Positions 1-12,169 of a DNA stretch of 64,000 nt are shown here, in pieces. Each line of letters starts with the position of its first letter. Position 1 is the stretch's first letter. The stretch is from Adenanthera pavonina (lineage: Eukaryota; Streptophyta; Magnoliopsida; Fabales; Fabaceae): positions 20,818,501 through 20,882,500 of the forward strand of contig JAIVEN010000011.1 in the NCBI GenBank assembly GCA_026686845.1. Direction: 5' to 3'. The translations under genes were made by a program, and so were the position numbers. The notes below the pieces were generated by a model. It made no database searches. It saw only the letters and a program-made list of their open reading frames with translations, and was not told the origin of the DNA.

Positions 1-3000
1 TTGAACAAGTATGAATATGTATGAACATAGCTGAATCTTTAATGAACATGTTTGAATTTCACAAGAACATGCTTTTGATCTTTAAAAGTAATGGCAATAC
101 CATGAGAATATGTTAGTATGTTATAATTGTTAATTTCTTGAATAGTGTCATGCTTGAATAGAATAAATTGCCACTAAGATTTTCCAAAATCTCATCCTTA
201 AAACCCTAACCATGTCTAGGTCCAAGACTCATGATGAAAAAAGAGGCAAAGAAGTGAAGCATTGAAGATATGTGATGATATGATGTTATATGATGTTCTT
301 TTGTTAGAAATATCATAGATATGTAAATTGTTGATGTAAAGCCTATGACATGATTTAATAAATGAAATATTATGTTATGTAATGATTTTCCAAGTGTTTA
401 AGGTTATATTACATGAAAAGTTATGTATAAGAACCTTAGGAAATTAAATGGTCCAATTGATGCTCCTAAGGAAATATAGATAGAAAAGTAATGAGAAATA
501 AGATAAATTGAGGTAGAAGCTTATGAAATTGATTAGAAGACTCAATAAGCTTTTTAATAAGACCAAAGTTACCTCAATTGATTAAGTATAGAAGAAGATA
601 TGAAGTTTTAAAGAAAATGGATCAAAATATGGAAAATTAGATAGCCAAAGGAATAATAAAATTCGTGTAACAAACTGTGTAGATTAGCACAATGAAATTC
701 CATATTAATATTTTTTCCATGTCAGGGATTGAAAGAGCTTTGATCTGGAACTTGAACTATCTCAAAATAATTTTTTTAGAATTATAATTTTTCAAAATTC
801 AGTAAAAAAATTTAGGGTTATCAAATAAATAGTAAGTCAATTAGGAATTTTGAAGTTTTGAAATTTTGTTTGGTTAGAGCTTCCAAATCCTTTCTAAATG
901 ATTCTAATGTTTAATATATGGGAAAAAACTAAGAAAGTTAAGATGTAACATATGAGCAGGGATTAAACTTAAGACAATATATTTAAAGAATCCAACTATT
1001 TACCAAATGTGTCATGATTTTATTGGTTCTTATTTTCATGTTTCTATTCCTATTTTTCATGGCTTCTTGCTTATGCATTCGCTATTTTATGGTTGGCATC
1101 CTGGCACTATTAGCTTGTACTGTAGTGTAAAGATATTTGCATGTTTGCATAAATGATTTTTTTTTTCAGTAAAAAGGATATCACGAACATCACTGATGCC
1201 ACACAAAAAAAATTTCATGGTAGCTTATATAAAAAATCTTATAATATTCCAAGTAGCTTCATCACATAATTTTAACATTGTGCAGACAGTACTGAAGAAC
1301 CTACCAGGAAAATATGACACATCATCTAGTTTTTATTTGGTTGCAACCTACTATTATAGATAAAACTTAGGGGAATTAGATTGTGAGATCAAAATAATAA
1401 ATTTATTATAAAATAGAACCTATTACAACTTATTTTCTTAACTTTATTATTGATATTCCTAATTTTAATATTTTTTATTAATTAAAATTTTTTTTCATAA
1501 TTAATTCATTTTACTGGTTCTTAACTATAATTTCCCATAAAGCTTATATATGTATTAACAAATAGCATCCCACAATAAAAGTGGTTGGTAGATGTGAGGG
1601 GTTGTGGAGTTGCTTTTCTTGTGTGTATAAAAGAAAAAAAAAATTAAAGACTTCGGCTTGTGTCACGTTTTTTCTTGGGCCAACTGTGAAAAAATATCAA
1701 AATACAGAAATATTTGGAAAATTAGACTAAAGTGCACCCCCTATTTAAAGTTGGTTAAAATTTTTTTAAATGAACTTAGAAAATTTTCAAGTTATGGTAA
1801 AGTTTTTTTTATATCAAGGGAAAATAGAAAAATTTTTTATCCTGACTTGAAAATTTTTTAAATTTGATTGGAAAAATTCTAACCTATCTTGGAAATGAGA
1901 TAAACTTTGGTCGAATTTCCCAAATATTTATTTATTTTGGTATTTATTCCCAATTCTCCATTTTTCTTTGGATATGAGTTCTATTGAGCAAGAAGCATAA
2001 AAACGTTGATAATAATTTTTTTGGAATATTATCTTATTTAAGAAAATCAGCCAACACATCCAGTAAATTGTATCATATTAAATATTTTTTGAATTAGATT
2101 CTCTAATTTGCATTTAATAGTTTAATTAATATGAAGATTAATTAGGTAATGGCCAAACAACATATGAACTTTAGGTCTTTAATATTTATCTAATAGCATA
2201 ATTAATTTAATTATATTCTAATTCAATTTGATTATTGATATTTCAAATTCAGTGATGCTGGTAATAAACGTTGATTATATACGCCTAAAGTTATGCTCAA
2301 AATCAATATGCAAATATTTGAAATGTTTATTTATTCACAATAATTATATGTATATAATAAATCTGATTTTTCCCAAAATTTTTATTGGATTTCATTTCTT
2401 ACCCTGGAATTTTAAATTGATTTTTTTACCATCTTTTAAATTGATTTTCAAACATTTGTGTAATGATCATTATACAGTTTTATATCAGGAGGGGTGATCA
2501 ATTTGTTAATTCGACCAGCCAACTATTAGAGGGTTATCAAATATTGGGAAGTATATTGGAAAAAAAATTACAAAAGTTGTCAGAATATTGAGTTCAACTC
2601 GAGAAATAAAACTTTTTGAGTGAAACATTAGAAAATTTTACTTCTCCAGTCATTTATAACTTTATTTTTTAAAATATCCTTGAATTTTTCATCTTTTCTT
2701 TTAATAAAAGGGTATTTATGTTTTTAATTAACACTAAATAAATATATTTATTTAAAAAATAATTTAAATTTCTTGATAAATAAAAAACAATACAAGTAAA
2801 TTATAGACAAACTTTTTTAGAAGTATAAAGTGACCCCTAAATATTGTTTTGGGGGGAAAAGACATTTCATGACCAATCATTTTGCTATGCAATGAGCTTT
2901 TAACTGATGAGGCTATTATTCACACATGATTAATTTTATGTTATTGTGTCTCGCATACAAAGTAAGCAAGATTTGAAAATCCCCATTCTAGATGCTAATG

Positions 3001-3100
3001 GCAATCCAATTGATTCAATATTAAACATAATACATAAGGAATTTGTTAACAACTTATTGTAAAAATCTTTATTGTTCTTATGTATAAGTTAGTGCATCAT
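1..3100. other. AT-rich intergenic DNA, no gene seen
   Basis: No coding region, RNA gene or clear transposon border is visible here. The only open frames are short (under 90 codons), rich in Phe, Ile, Lys and Asn, and resemble no family I know. The first 650 bases have fewer homopolymer runs than the rest and could be an old LTR or transposon remnant, but I found no paired end or target duplication. Confidence 0.6.
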
Positions 3101-3119
3101 AACATATTGGTTTGTTTTT

Positions 3120-3480
3120 AGAGTCAACGATATAAGCTAGATCATTTAACCCGATCAAATGGATGTGTTAAGCTTTCAAAATGGGAATTCGAGTAGAAAA
3201 CAGGCTTTTTGGGCCCAACCTTTGACTCATTTTCTTTTTTTCTAAATATTAAAAAATATATTATTTTTAATTAATGATATATAAATTATAAAATTTAAAT
3301 ATTATGTTAATTTTGGTGAGTGATGGCGATGATTAATTGTATTAATTTAAATAATTATATGAAAAAAAATAACAAAAAGGGCCCACGGGCTCAAGCTTTT
3401 AAAGCCGAGTCCATTTGGTAAAACAAGTTTTTGATTCAGCCCGTAGCAGGTCAACCCATTTTGCCCGCTCTATTTGTATT
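3120..3480. repeat. possible small inverted-repeat (MITE-like) segment
   Basis: Two GC-richer patches, about 3120-3230 and 3375-3480, are roughly inverted copies of each other. Both hold an AAATGGA-like word, an AAGCTTT/AAAGCTT word and a GGGCCC word in mirrored order around an AT-rich centre. This would suit a small foldback element or internal sequence of the Helitron that ends at 3677. Borders and superfamily are not resolved. Confidence 0.3.
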
Positions 3481-3649
3481 ATCTATTTGATTATCTTTGT
3501 TTTTTATTGAACTTATGAGTGCTTCATGATTTTTATTTGGTGATGAGGTTTATTAATCATAATTAATTATATATATTTGGTTTTCATATTACTTATAATG
3601 TTTTAACATATGTATCATGCTATTTGATTAGCAATATTTTGAGCTCCAT

Positions 3650-3677
3650 GTGCATTGCACGGGTTTTCTAATACTAG
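3650..3677 (+). mobile_element. Helitron-type 3' terminus (hairpin plus CTAG)
   Basis: GTGCATTGCAC at 3650-3660 is a perfect 5-bp stem with a one-base loop. After 13 bases comes CTAG at 3674-3677, followed by T. A short GC-rich hairpin 10-13 bases before a terminal CTRR, inserted next to T, is the known 3' signature of plant Helitrons. The 5' end (expected to start TC after an A) was not located, so the length is unknown. No Rep/helicase coding is seen upstream, so it would be non-autonomous. Confidence 0.55.
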
Positions 3678-4871
3678 TTTATAATAATTTTGTTATTATT
3701 GCTCAACAATAATTGTTTATTTTTAATTGTTTTCTATCTAATGGCACAAAAGATATTTTTTATTTACAAAATTACTTTTTTTTAATTTCATGATCCTTTC
3801 TATTCCATTACATTGAGATGTTAAAAGAAAAAAAGAGCAACTCGTAGTAGATGGTTGAGTCCCTTAAATAAAACTTATTTTGATAATTTTTTCTACATCT
3901 AAAAAGAATTATCTTTATCTATAGGATAGGGAAGAATCTAATCTTTTACCTTTGAAACTTTTTTGTAACAAAAATATTAGATTCTACAAGGAATTCATGG
4001 TAAATCACAAGGTCCAATCCTCAAAATCAAATGTTTCTTAACACCTGTATATTTATTACCTCCAACCATAATTATTTTAAAACGAAAACAAAGTAATTTC
4101 ATTTCATATGCTTTTTATATTCTGTAGCACTGTACAAAGAATGTTCCCACATTTTTAGATGGGGATGAAACTGCCCCATCCGATGGCATACCGGTAAGTT
4201 AAAATTTAACTTAAATTCAAATCGTCATATAAAGGGAGAAAACAATAACCACCCAAAATCTAAATTTTTACTTATAAAACTATTTTTCAACCAACAAATC
4301 CACAAAAAACCAATCCTCAAAATCAAATAAAAGAGGATATATACAAGAATCTCACTCATCTGCATGTTCTACAGACATGTTTATCCCTATCTTAGAGGCA
4401 AAAAGAATCTAAAAAGACATCTCAGCCCATCTTTATTTGGCACATCTGGAAGCATCACCAAACCTCGTATCTGCACTTCTGCAACTTTCCTTCGTACCAA
4501 AACAATCACACCTACTCCTGCATTTTTACATCTGACCAAACATTCTTCACCAAACTCCACCTTTATAGAAGGAAATACGTAATCTAAATCAATCACAAAG
4601 AAACATATATCCACCCTGAAATTGACTTCATTGCGCTACATCATTCGACCTAGGCTTCAAAATGACATCATTCAATTTAATACAGCAAATAACATAGCTC
4701 CATGATAGATGACAGATCAAAACAAACGATAAACATTTTCCGACAAGATTAGACTAAAAACCCTCAGAACTGTACTGAATCGATGTCATTAATGCTCTTT
4801 CTGTGGTGAACTTGGCATATTTGTATGTCTCTTTATGATTAATTTAAGGGTTCACGAAAGAAAATTTTCAT
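3678..4871. other. intergenic region and 3' flank of the F-box gene
   Basis: No gene can be supported. Overlapping open frames at 4364-4614 on both strands encode no family I can recognise. The part just below 4872 should contain the 3' UTR of the minus-strand F-box gene; a CATAAA-like poly(A) word lies near 4833-4838 (read on the minus strand). Confidence 0.5.
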
Positions 4872-6891
4872 CTACTCCTTTCCGACATTACTGTTGCATA
4901 TCAGGACTGAGTCCACACAGAGGCCTCCTTTGATGTGGGTGCAATCGATTTGGGTCAATGAAAATTTGACGTTCATCAAATTATTAGGGTTCTTAGAAAC
5001 AAAACTTCCAACAGGATAGAGGACCCAGTTCCCTGGATTGTCCATGTAGCACTGGGATACAGCATGTTGGCCATCAGAAGTTGTGAGCTTCAACCTTACA
5101 GGCTTTATGTCCCAGCCATGGACATGCTCAGTGTTACAGACCCGACGGCCCAGCCTGTTTGATGACCTCCCAAGCTGGAGTCTGAAGAATACACTATATG
5201 TCGCAGGTGGAAACTGGAAATCAATATCTCCTTCCACTTCAAGCCACCAGATTTGTTGAAGATAAGCAACTGTTTGGAATCTATACACATGGCATAAAAA
5301 GCATAACATATCAGGTTTCAAGTTATTCTTGAAATCTCAAAATGGATCACACAAACATGCATGCAGATGGAAGTTTATAGTCCTCACAGGACATAGCATA
5401 GTATCAATGAGAAAACCAAGATCTAGGAATCATATATGAATATAAATACAGATGCACCGCATTGACAGATAAGCACTCACAGAGCAACAGAAATAAAAAA
5501 AAAATCTGTAGTGATGATGTAACTTCAGAGTTTCACGCTGTGTCTAACTATAACTACGATATGAGTTAGGATTATTTGGAGTCAAAAAATTATTGCATAT
5601 TGTGCTGTAAGAAAGGTAGAAAGAAAATAGTAAATAAATTATTGCATATAGTGCTGTATTATCAGCACTATTGCAGAGGGTCCAAACAACTCCTCTCTTC
5701 CAATGTTTGAACCTCATAATCCAGATTGCATTTTGCTTCACTAGAAGCTGAATGGAGGATCCTCTCAATGAAGAAAATTCAAATCCTTGGTTTGAATTTT
5801 GAATACTTTTTAACAGGGTATCAGAATCAGAAGTGGCAGGCCAGCAGGATGGTTGAAACCTAAGACCTTAATCTTATGTGTTCAAACAGATCTTGGTTTA
5901 CACTAGATTAAGGCCAAGGCGGCTAAAACGTTAGCCCTTTGAGATGATTTTAGAGACTCGAAGTGAGCCTTGTGCATTTGCAAGGTGAGTTGCACTATTC
6001 ATAACTAGTAAATAGTAAAGCATATCATAAATATATTGGTATATTTATTATCCATGAGACCATGACAAACAACACATCAAAATTTGAGGCAAATGAATAT
6101 CAAATGTCTCAAGTCTGCCATCCAAAATTATTCCATCTTAAGAGATTATTATAAGATTTGGTAATAGTTGATTTCAAGTTTATGAAAAAGAGACGGATAA
6201 GTATGAATGATTCAAACTTGGAATTCTGAAATAACAAAACCAGAAAGAACATCCAGAACGTATACGAGTCTACTAAGAAAAGACAATACACCCAATTTAA
6301 GGACAAGCTTGAGTCCTACACAATAGGGAAGAGCTATATAGTTTTTTCCTTACAATAATCTCACCTTGACTCTGCGGTTGAAATGTGATTCCAGTATCTC
6401 CGATCATCTATGCCTGTAATCCTAAACGCTTTGGAAGAAATCGCTAAACAGATCCCACCTGTCCTCTTATTTATCCAAAGTTCCTTCACCACAGAAACAT
6501 TTTATCAAATAAGAATCAGTCAATTGGGGAAAAAACGATGAAGTGAGAATCTAAGAGAGAGACTTACCTTTGTTCCATTATCAAATGGATTAGGCCTACA
6601 GAGTCTAGCATAAACATCCTTCTTCTTCCCCAATTCCATCATAGAGGTATCCTTCAACACCTTGTTCACTATGAAGTTATAATTCGAAGGCAATTTTGAT
6701 TCCCAAATAAAATCTGCCAATGAAGCTCCACGAAATGCCCGATTCAAACGAGCTAGCTTGCAGATTTCAGGTGGGTCCAAGTACTTCAACACCAATGCCA
6801 CACAGCTCTCTGGCAAGTCTCCAAGTCTTGGCCTCACAGCAACATCAGAAAACTCGGAATCCGAAACACAGCCAGAAAAACTAGACCCCAT
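4872..6891 (-). CDS. F-box protein PP2-A13-like (three exons)
   Basis: Spliced minus-strand gene: exon 1 6891-6568, exon 2 6483-6365, exon 3 5280-4872 (stop TAG at 4872-4874), 283 residues. Introns of 84 and 1084 bp have GTAAGT and GTGAGA donors and AG acceptors, and the phases agree (0, then 2). Residues 23-70 hold an F-box: LGDLPESCVALVLKYLDPPE, then ICKLARLNRAF and DFIWESKLP. Exons 2 and 3 encode a phloem-protein-2 lectin-like fold with DDRRYW, QQIWWLEVEG, FFRLQLG, RLGRR.C, HGWDIKPV and CTHIKGGLCVDSVLI. The family (Arabidopsis PP2-A11 to A14) is about 290 residues, so this copy looks full length. F-box/PP2 proteins are thought to join SCF ubiquitin ligases through SKP1 and may recognise glycosylated targets. 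The start is the first ATG in frame and fits the short MG(A/S) N-terminus typical of the family. It is the only host gene that appears intact here. Confidence 0.93.
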
Positions 6892-7400
6892 AAGAACCCA
6901 AAATCTGAATCCGAAAGAAACCCAAAATCTTAATTCGCCTCAGGACTTAAGTTTGAACCTGAATTTGTCGATTTTCTGAGAGAGATCAAGGGACAGGAAA
7001 AAGTGGGGAACGGCTTCTTTACCCCTAGAAACTGTAGTAAAATACATGGGCTTACAAGGTGGAGACGAAGAAGCTGAAACTGTATAAGGAAACTCTTAAA
7101 ATACAAGATGTTTTTTCAACACTATCATCGGGATTTGGGATTATGGGTTCCAACAGATTATGAGAATCAAATTAAAACCCAGAAGTTAAGGCAGAAAAAC
7201 TCAATCTGAAGTAGAGCAGAAAGGGTGACCCAAAAAAGAAAGAAATAGAGCAGAAAGGGAAAGAATTAGAGACGGGATACGGCAGGGACGCGTACCGACA
7301 AGACACGTGTTCTTCAGACAGACACGTATCTCTTCGCCGTTATCGACGGAGAGAGAATTCCTCCGAGCATTGAACATACATGTAGATTCTGGCGTTGAAG
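6892..7400 (-). promoter_or_regulatory. 5' UTR/promoter region of the F-box gene with a G-box
   Basis: The bases upstream of the ATG at 6891 are less AT-rich than the surroundings. CACGTG, the plant G-box core bound by bZIP and bHLH factors, is at 7304-7309 inside ACACGTGT, with an ACGT core again near 7324. No convincing TATA box was found, so the transcription start is not placed. The role is inferred from position and motif only. Confidence 0.45.
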
Positions 7401-7703
7401 ATGATCGGAAAATAGTAGTCTTATCATATTTGATTATTTTTTATTTCAGATTGATTTGAACGATTTTATTTATTTCCATTTTTGAAACATATTTTTGTTC
7501 CAATAACCGGAAAAATATTTTATTATTAAAAATTTGTATAATATTTTTTAAAATATTTTTTTGTCAAAATCATCCTTAATACTTCAAGAATTAGAAAACT
7601 AGATCAAAAATAATTACTATCAAACAGTATTTAAATGAAAAAAGATATACGAAAATTTTTTTTAAGTAATTTAATTAATTTTATAGTGTTTGAACGTAAA
7701 ACT

Positions 7704-9559
7704 TGTTAATTAAGAGTTTTGATGATTCCAAACCAACAATCAAGAGCTTGGATTGAAGATATCAAAGGAGTTCAAAATAATTCAAGTGAAGAGATTCAGA
7801 GTAATTGCTGCTAGATCTACTGTAGGATCTTTAGTTTTAGTTATAAATGGGTAAAAGATTTTGATTTGAGGAAAAGATATTTTTAAACCTTGATTTTATG
7901 TTAAATCTTGACTCATTTGAAAAACACCCACAAACAGACGAAGTTTGAGAAGTTTAAACTGAACTGTCATATGGGACATTCGAACTTTGCTTTTGGAAAT
8001 TCGAATTTCGAACTAAAACTGAACAAGTTGAAGAGATGTCTCTCTGTCAGACGAATTTTGGTTCCCCAAAATTCAAATTTTCATATGAGTCTGAAAGAAG
8101 CCTTTTTGTGTCAGACGAACTTCAAGTCTTCAAAATTCGAATTTAAGATAAAATGAAGTTTGAGAAAACCAAAGAAATTCGTCTGAAATAATGTTAATGT
8201 TCATTTGAAATCAAGATGAAATTGAGTTTCAAAAATACTATCTGACAGACGAACTTTGACTTTCCAACATTCGAATTTTCATATAAGTCTAAAAGAAGCT
8301 TTTTTAAAACAAACGAACTTTGAGTCTTCAAAATTTGAATTTCAGACAAAACACAACTTATGAAAATGGAAGAAATTCGTCTGAAACAATGTTAAAGTTC
8401 ATCTGAGATCAAGAATAATTTAAGTTTCAAATCCGCTTTCTGTCAGACGAACTTTGAACATTAAAATTCGAATTTCAGAAGTTAAGGTTGTGAGTTTGTT
8501 GGAATGAAATGTTGACATACGAATGACAGAGTTTTGTAACTTCGAATGTTGAAGTTAGTATAAAAAGATTCTCTCTGACAGACGAACTTCACTCTTTCAA
8601 CATTTGAATTTCCAAGAAAGTGAAACACTGTGACTTTTGAACGTACTAGGAACAGATGAATTTTGGGCTTCCAAAATTCAAATTTCAAGGGCACTGTAGA
8701 AAATTGAAAACATTGTTCATACTTAACAGAAAAACTTTCTTCTTGAAAATTCGTATGTCACAACGTGAAAACATTTTACAAGTTTCAAAATTCGAATTTC
8801 ACTTCATGAACAGACGAACTTCGTATTTTTACGTTGGAAGCTTTAACCTTCGGTTCCTTCGAAATTCGTCTGTTAACCAACCAAAATTCGAATTTCAGTA
8901 TGTCAGAAGCATTAAATGTGATTGGTTAACGGATAATTTTTCAGGATAACTGTTGGATAACTTCCCCAACGGATAGATTTTGTCTCTAATGAATAGTTGG
9001 AACCTAAATCTATAAATACAACATCATTTGAAGTTGTGGGTAACGAATCAAATTTGTATATACCGAATTTCTGCCAAATCTTCTTCTCAAGAGCTTTTAC
9101 ACTCTAACTTCAATATCTGTACTTTAACCTTCATATCTACTCTATTCAAGAGAGTTATATCTTTGTAAACAATCTACTCTTCATCTGGAAAATAGATTTA
9201 CTTGTGAGGGGAAATCACAAGGGGATTGGGAAGCACATTGTAGAAGTGCTTAGAGAGATTGAGAAAGCTCCAGAAAACAGAGCATACTCGTTGTATTGAG
9301 GCATTAGCAAGAAGCCCGTTGAATTCTTGCTGTATAATGGAAAAATCTCAAGAGGTGTCTTGGGCACTGGACGTAGGTCAAGTGGATAGACCGAACTAGG
9401 ATAAATTACTGAGTGTTCTTCTCTCTATTATTACTTTTCAGTTTACTCTGTTTATACATTGCTATATTACACTTTACTTTCTTCACCCATTTGACTTTGT
9501 GCAGAAAAATTTCAATCTTCTCAATTCACCCCCCTCTTGGGAAGTCAGCCTTGCTAACA
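7704..9559 (+). mobile_element. solo LTR, SIRE-like Ty1/copia family
   Basis: Starts TGTTAATTAAG and ends TGCTAACA, flanked by a perfect 5-bp duplication AAACT (7699-7703 and 9560-9564). Both ends match, in reverse orientation, the LTRs of the copia element at 10316-21766: the TTTTGATGATT.CAAACCAAC start and the CAATT.ACCCCCTCTT end are shared. No internal domain, PBS or second LTR is next to it, so it is a product of LTR-LTR recombination. Its middle (about 7910-8910) is filled with CAGACGAA/TTCGTCTG and TTCGAATTT sub-repeats. At 1856 bp it is longer than its relatives (about 1.58 kb), mainly because of these sub-repeats. Confidence 0.9.
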
Positions 9560-9564
9560 AAACT

Positions 9565-9679
9565 ATTTTAGATACTAAATTTTAAAATATAAAATGATTT
9601 ATTAAGAAATACAAAATATAAAATTGTTTGGGAGCTGAATTATTTATAGATTAAGAATAATACAAATATTCTCTATCTA
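9565..9679. other. short AT-rich spacer
   Basis: AT-rich DNA between the solo LTR and the MITE copy; nothing recognisable. Confidence 0.4.
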
Positions 9680-10315
9680 AATCCATGAAGAAAATATCGG
9701 ACCAGACTTGTTGGCTCGACCGGTCCTACCGGGTACCAGCCCCTGGTCTAGTCCGAAAATTGATATAGACTGGAGGTTTTCAGAAATGATGCAAACCGGT
9801 CAAGAACTGGTCGAACTGGTAAAAAACTAATACAAAATCGGGTTGAACCAGTCTGGACCTTTTTTTTTAATTTTTTAAATATTTTTTAAAAATAAAATAA
9901 CATTATTTTTAGTACTAAATAGCATTATTTTTAGTATAAATTTTTTTCTTTCTATATTATAATATGTTATAAGTATTATTATGATACATAATTATTAATA
10001 ATGATAAATTTACTTAACAAATAATATGAAAATAGAATATCAATTGACTATTTTGAATTCAAAATATAATTATAGATGAATATTGACTTGTTTAGATTTT
10101 AATATTAGGTTGTAAAACTTATTAATAATATTTTTAATTTTCTATATATTATTAAATTTACTTTTTATCCTAGAATAAATGTTAATTTTATGATCATGGA
10201 TAAATATCTTTTATATTTTTTATCTATATTATTAAAAATATATCAATTTATTCACAATTGGTCCGACCCCGATCCAACCACTGAACCTTGAACCGTTACC
10301 ACATTCGGTTCAATG

Positions 10316-11904
10316 TGTTAAATATGCTAGCTTTCTAAGAGGGGGTAAATTGAGTAGATTAAAATTTTCTGCAAAAATATAAGGGAGTGGTGAAAGCAAG
10401 AGTGATAGTAAAAACATACTATAAAATATAACCAAGTGAAAAACAAGATAAGGAAAGAGAAGACACAAATATTTATCTTGATTTGGTCTCTTTCTCTTGA
10501 CCTACGTCCAGTACTCAAGCTACTACTTGAGATTTTTCACTATCTTGCAAGAATTCAGTGGGGTTCTTACAATGCCTCAGTACAACTTGATACTTTGTTC
10601 CAAGAGCTTACAATCCCACTCTTTGCACTCTAACTAAGTGCTTCCCAAATCCCTTGTGAAATCCCCTCACAAGAAAATCTTTCTTCCAGATGAAGATAAG
10701 ATTGATTACAATAATTAATTTCTCTAATTTAGAGTGTATATGAAAGTTGAAATACAAGATATGAAGTATGTGAGAGCAGAAGACTTTGACTCAGGAATTT
10801 AACAGAGTTTATATATATATATAATGTAGAATTGTTACTCACATCTTCAAATAAAATTCTATTTATAGATTTATGCCTTAATTATACGTTAGAGATAAGA
10901 TCTAGCCGTTAGAGATGTTACCCAACAATTACTCTAAAAAACTATCCATTCACGAACTGCATTTAATGCATCTGACATTCAAAGTTCAAATTTTAGTGTG
11001 TCAATAGATGAATTTTGCAGAGACCATAAGTCAAAGACTTTAATGTTGAAACTCAAAGTTCGTCTGTTCTAAAGCAAAGTTTGAACTTTCATCTTTGGCA
11101 AATGTTTCTATATTGGAACATACAAATTTTTAAGTTTAAAGTTCATCTAGTAAGTGTGAACAGTTGTTCCATATTACTACAGTGCTTTCGAAGTTCGAAT
11201 TTTGGTGCCTAATATTCGTCTATCAGTGAGCAGCTCAATATGGTACAATGGTTCTTCTTTTCGAAATTCGAATTTTCAAATACCAAAGCTCGTCTATCAG
11301 AGAGATCTCGTATCAGACCTAATTCAAAATTTAAATTTCTGAATACTAAAATTTGTATGTGAAAAGATTATCATAATAGACTTGTAAGCCATCTTTCCAA
11401 AGTTTGAATTTTCAAAATCAAAGTTCATTTGTCAAAGGACTAACTTAGAACTCTTTTTAAACTTTACTTTTAGATGAACTTTGACATATCTTCAGACGAA
11501 TTTTTCATTTTTCATACTTTATGTTTTACCTGAAATTCGAATTTTCAAAAATAAAATTCGTCTGTCAGAGGGACCTCTTTTCCGACTAACATATTTTTAC
11601 TCCGAAGTTCAAATTTTAGATACCAAAATTCAAATTTGCAAAGTAACAAACCAAGTTTAACACTTTAAAATTCATCTGATAGTGGGTATTTTTCAAATAC
11701 TTTATGAATTATCGTAAAACACATCTTTACAACATTCTCGTGCAAGATCAAAGTCTTTTACTCATTTGAATTCAATAAGAAATCCTATATCTAATCTTAT
11801 ACTTGTTTTTCTTGGATTTCTTTACTTGAGATCTTTTGTACATCTTTGTTATCTTCCTTCCAAGCTCTAGTTGGTTTGAAATCATCAAAACACTTGATTC
11901 AACA
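10316..11904 (-). repeat. 3' LTR of the copia element
   Basis: 1589 bp. On the plus strand it runs from TGTTAAATATGCTAGC to CTTGATTCAACA. It is a direct repeat of 20190-21766. It contains a TA microsatellite near 10807-10822 and many TTCGTCTG/CAGACGAA-type words (about 10975-11680). The 61-63 codon frames in it are LTR shadows and not genes. Confidence 0.92.
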
Positions 11905-11918
11905 TTCTCGCCCTTTTT
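11905..11918 (-). promoter_or_regulatory. polypurine tract of the copia element
   Basis: On the minus strand this reads AAAAAGGGCGAGAA directly upstream of the 3' LTR, which is where plus-strand DNA synthesis is primed in LTR retrotransposons. Its position confirms the minus orientation of the element. Confidence 0.8.
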
Positions 11919-12169
11919 GATGATGACAAAACAACTTGCAAACTGTATTAGTACTTGGGTTTGCTTCAAAGAGCACCCCCTCAACATATACATTAAAATT
12001 CAAAGATAAGTGCATCATGTACAACAGATCAAATAGGAAATTTCATTAATTCATTTATAGTTTCAGTACAGAGACATGACATTGCAAACACAGAATTCAA
12101 AAGCAAGATTATCATTCATTTAAAAGAAAAATAACACTACAAGAAAGACCAAGCAATCCTAAGATCTAA

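Noticed and set aside
4364..4614. Overlapping open frames on both strands near the F-box gene
   Set aside because: No recognisable domain. A weak resemblance to the end of plant NBS-LRR proteins is too short to support, and both strands are open by chance.
10327..10633. Open frames on both strands, repeated at 20209-20509
   Set aside because: They are duplicated only because they lie in the two copia LTRs; they contain no domain.
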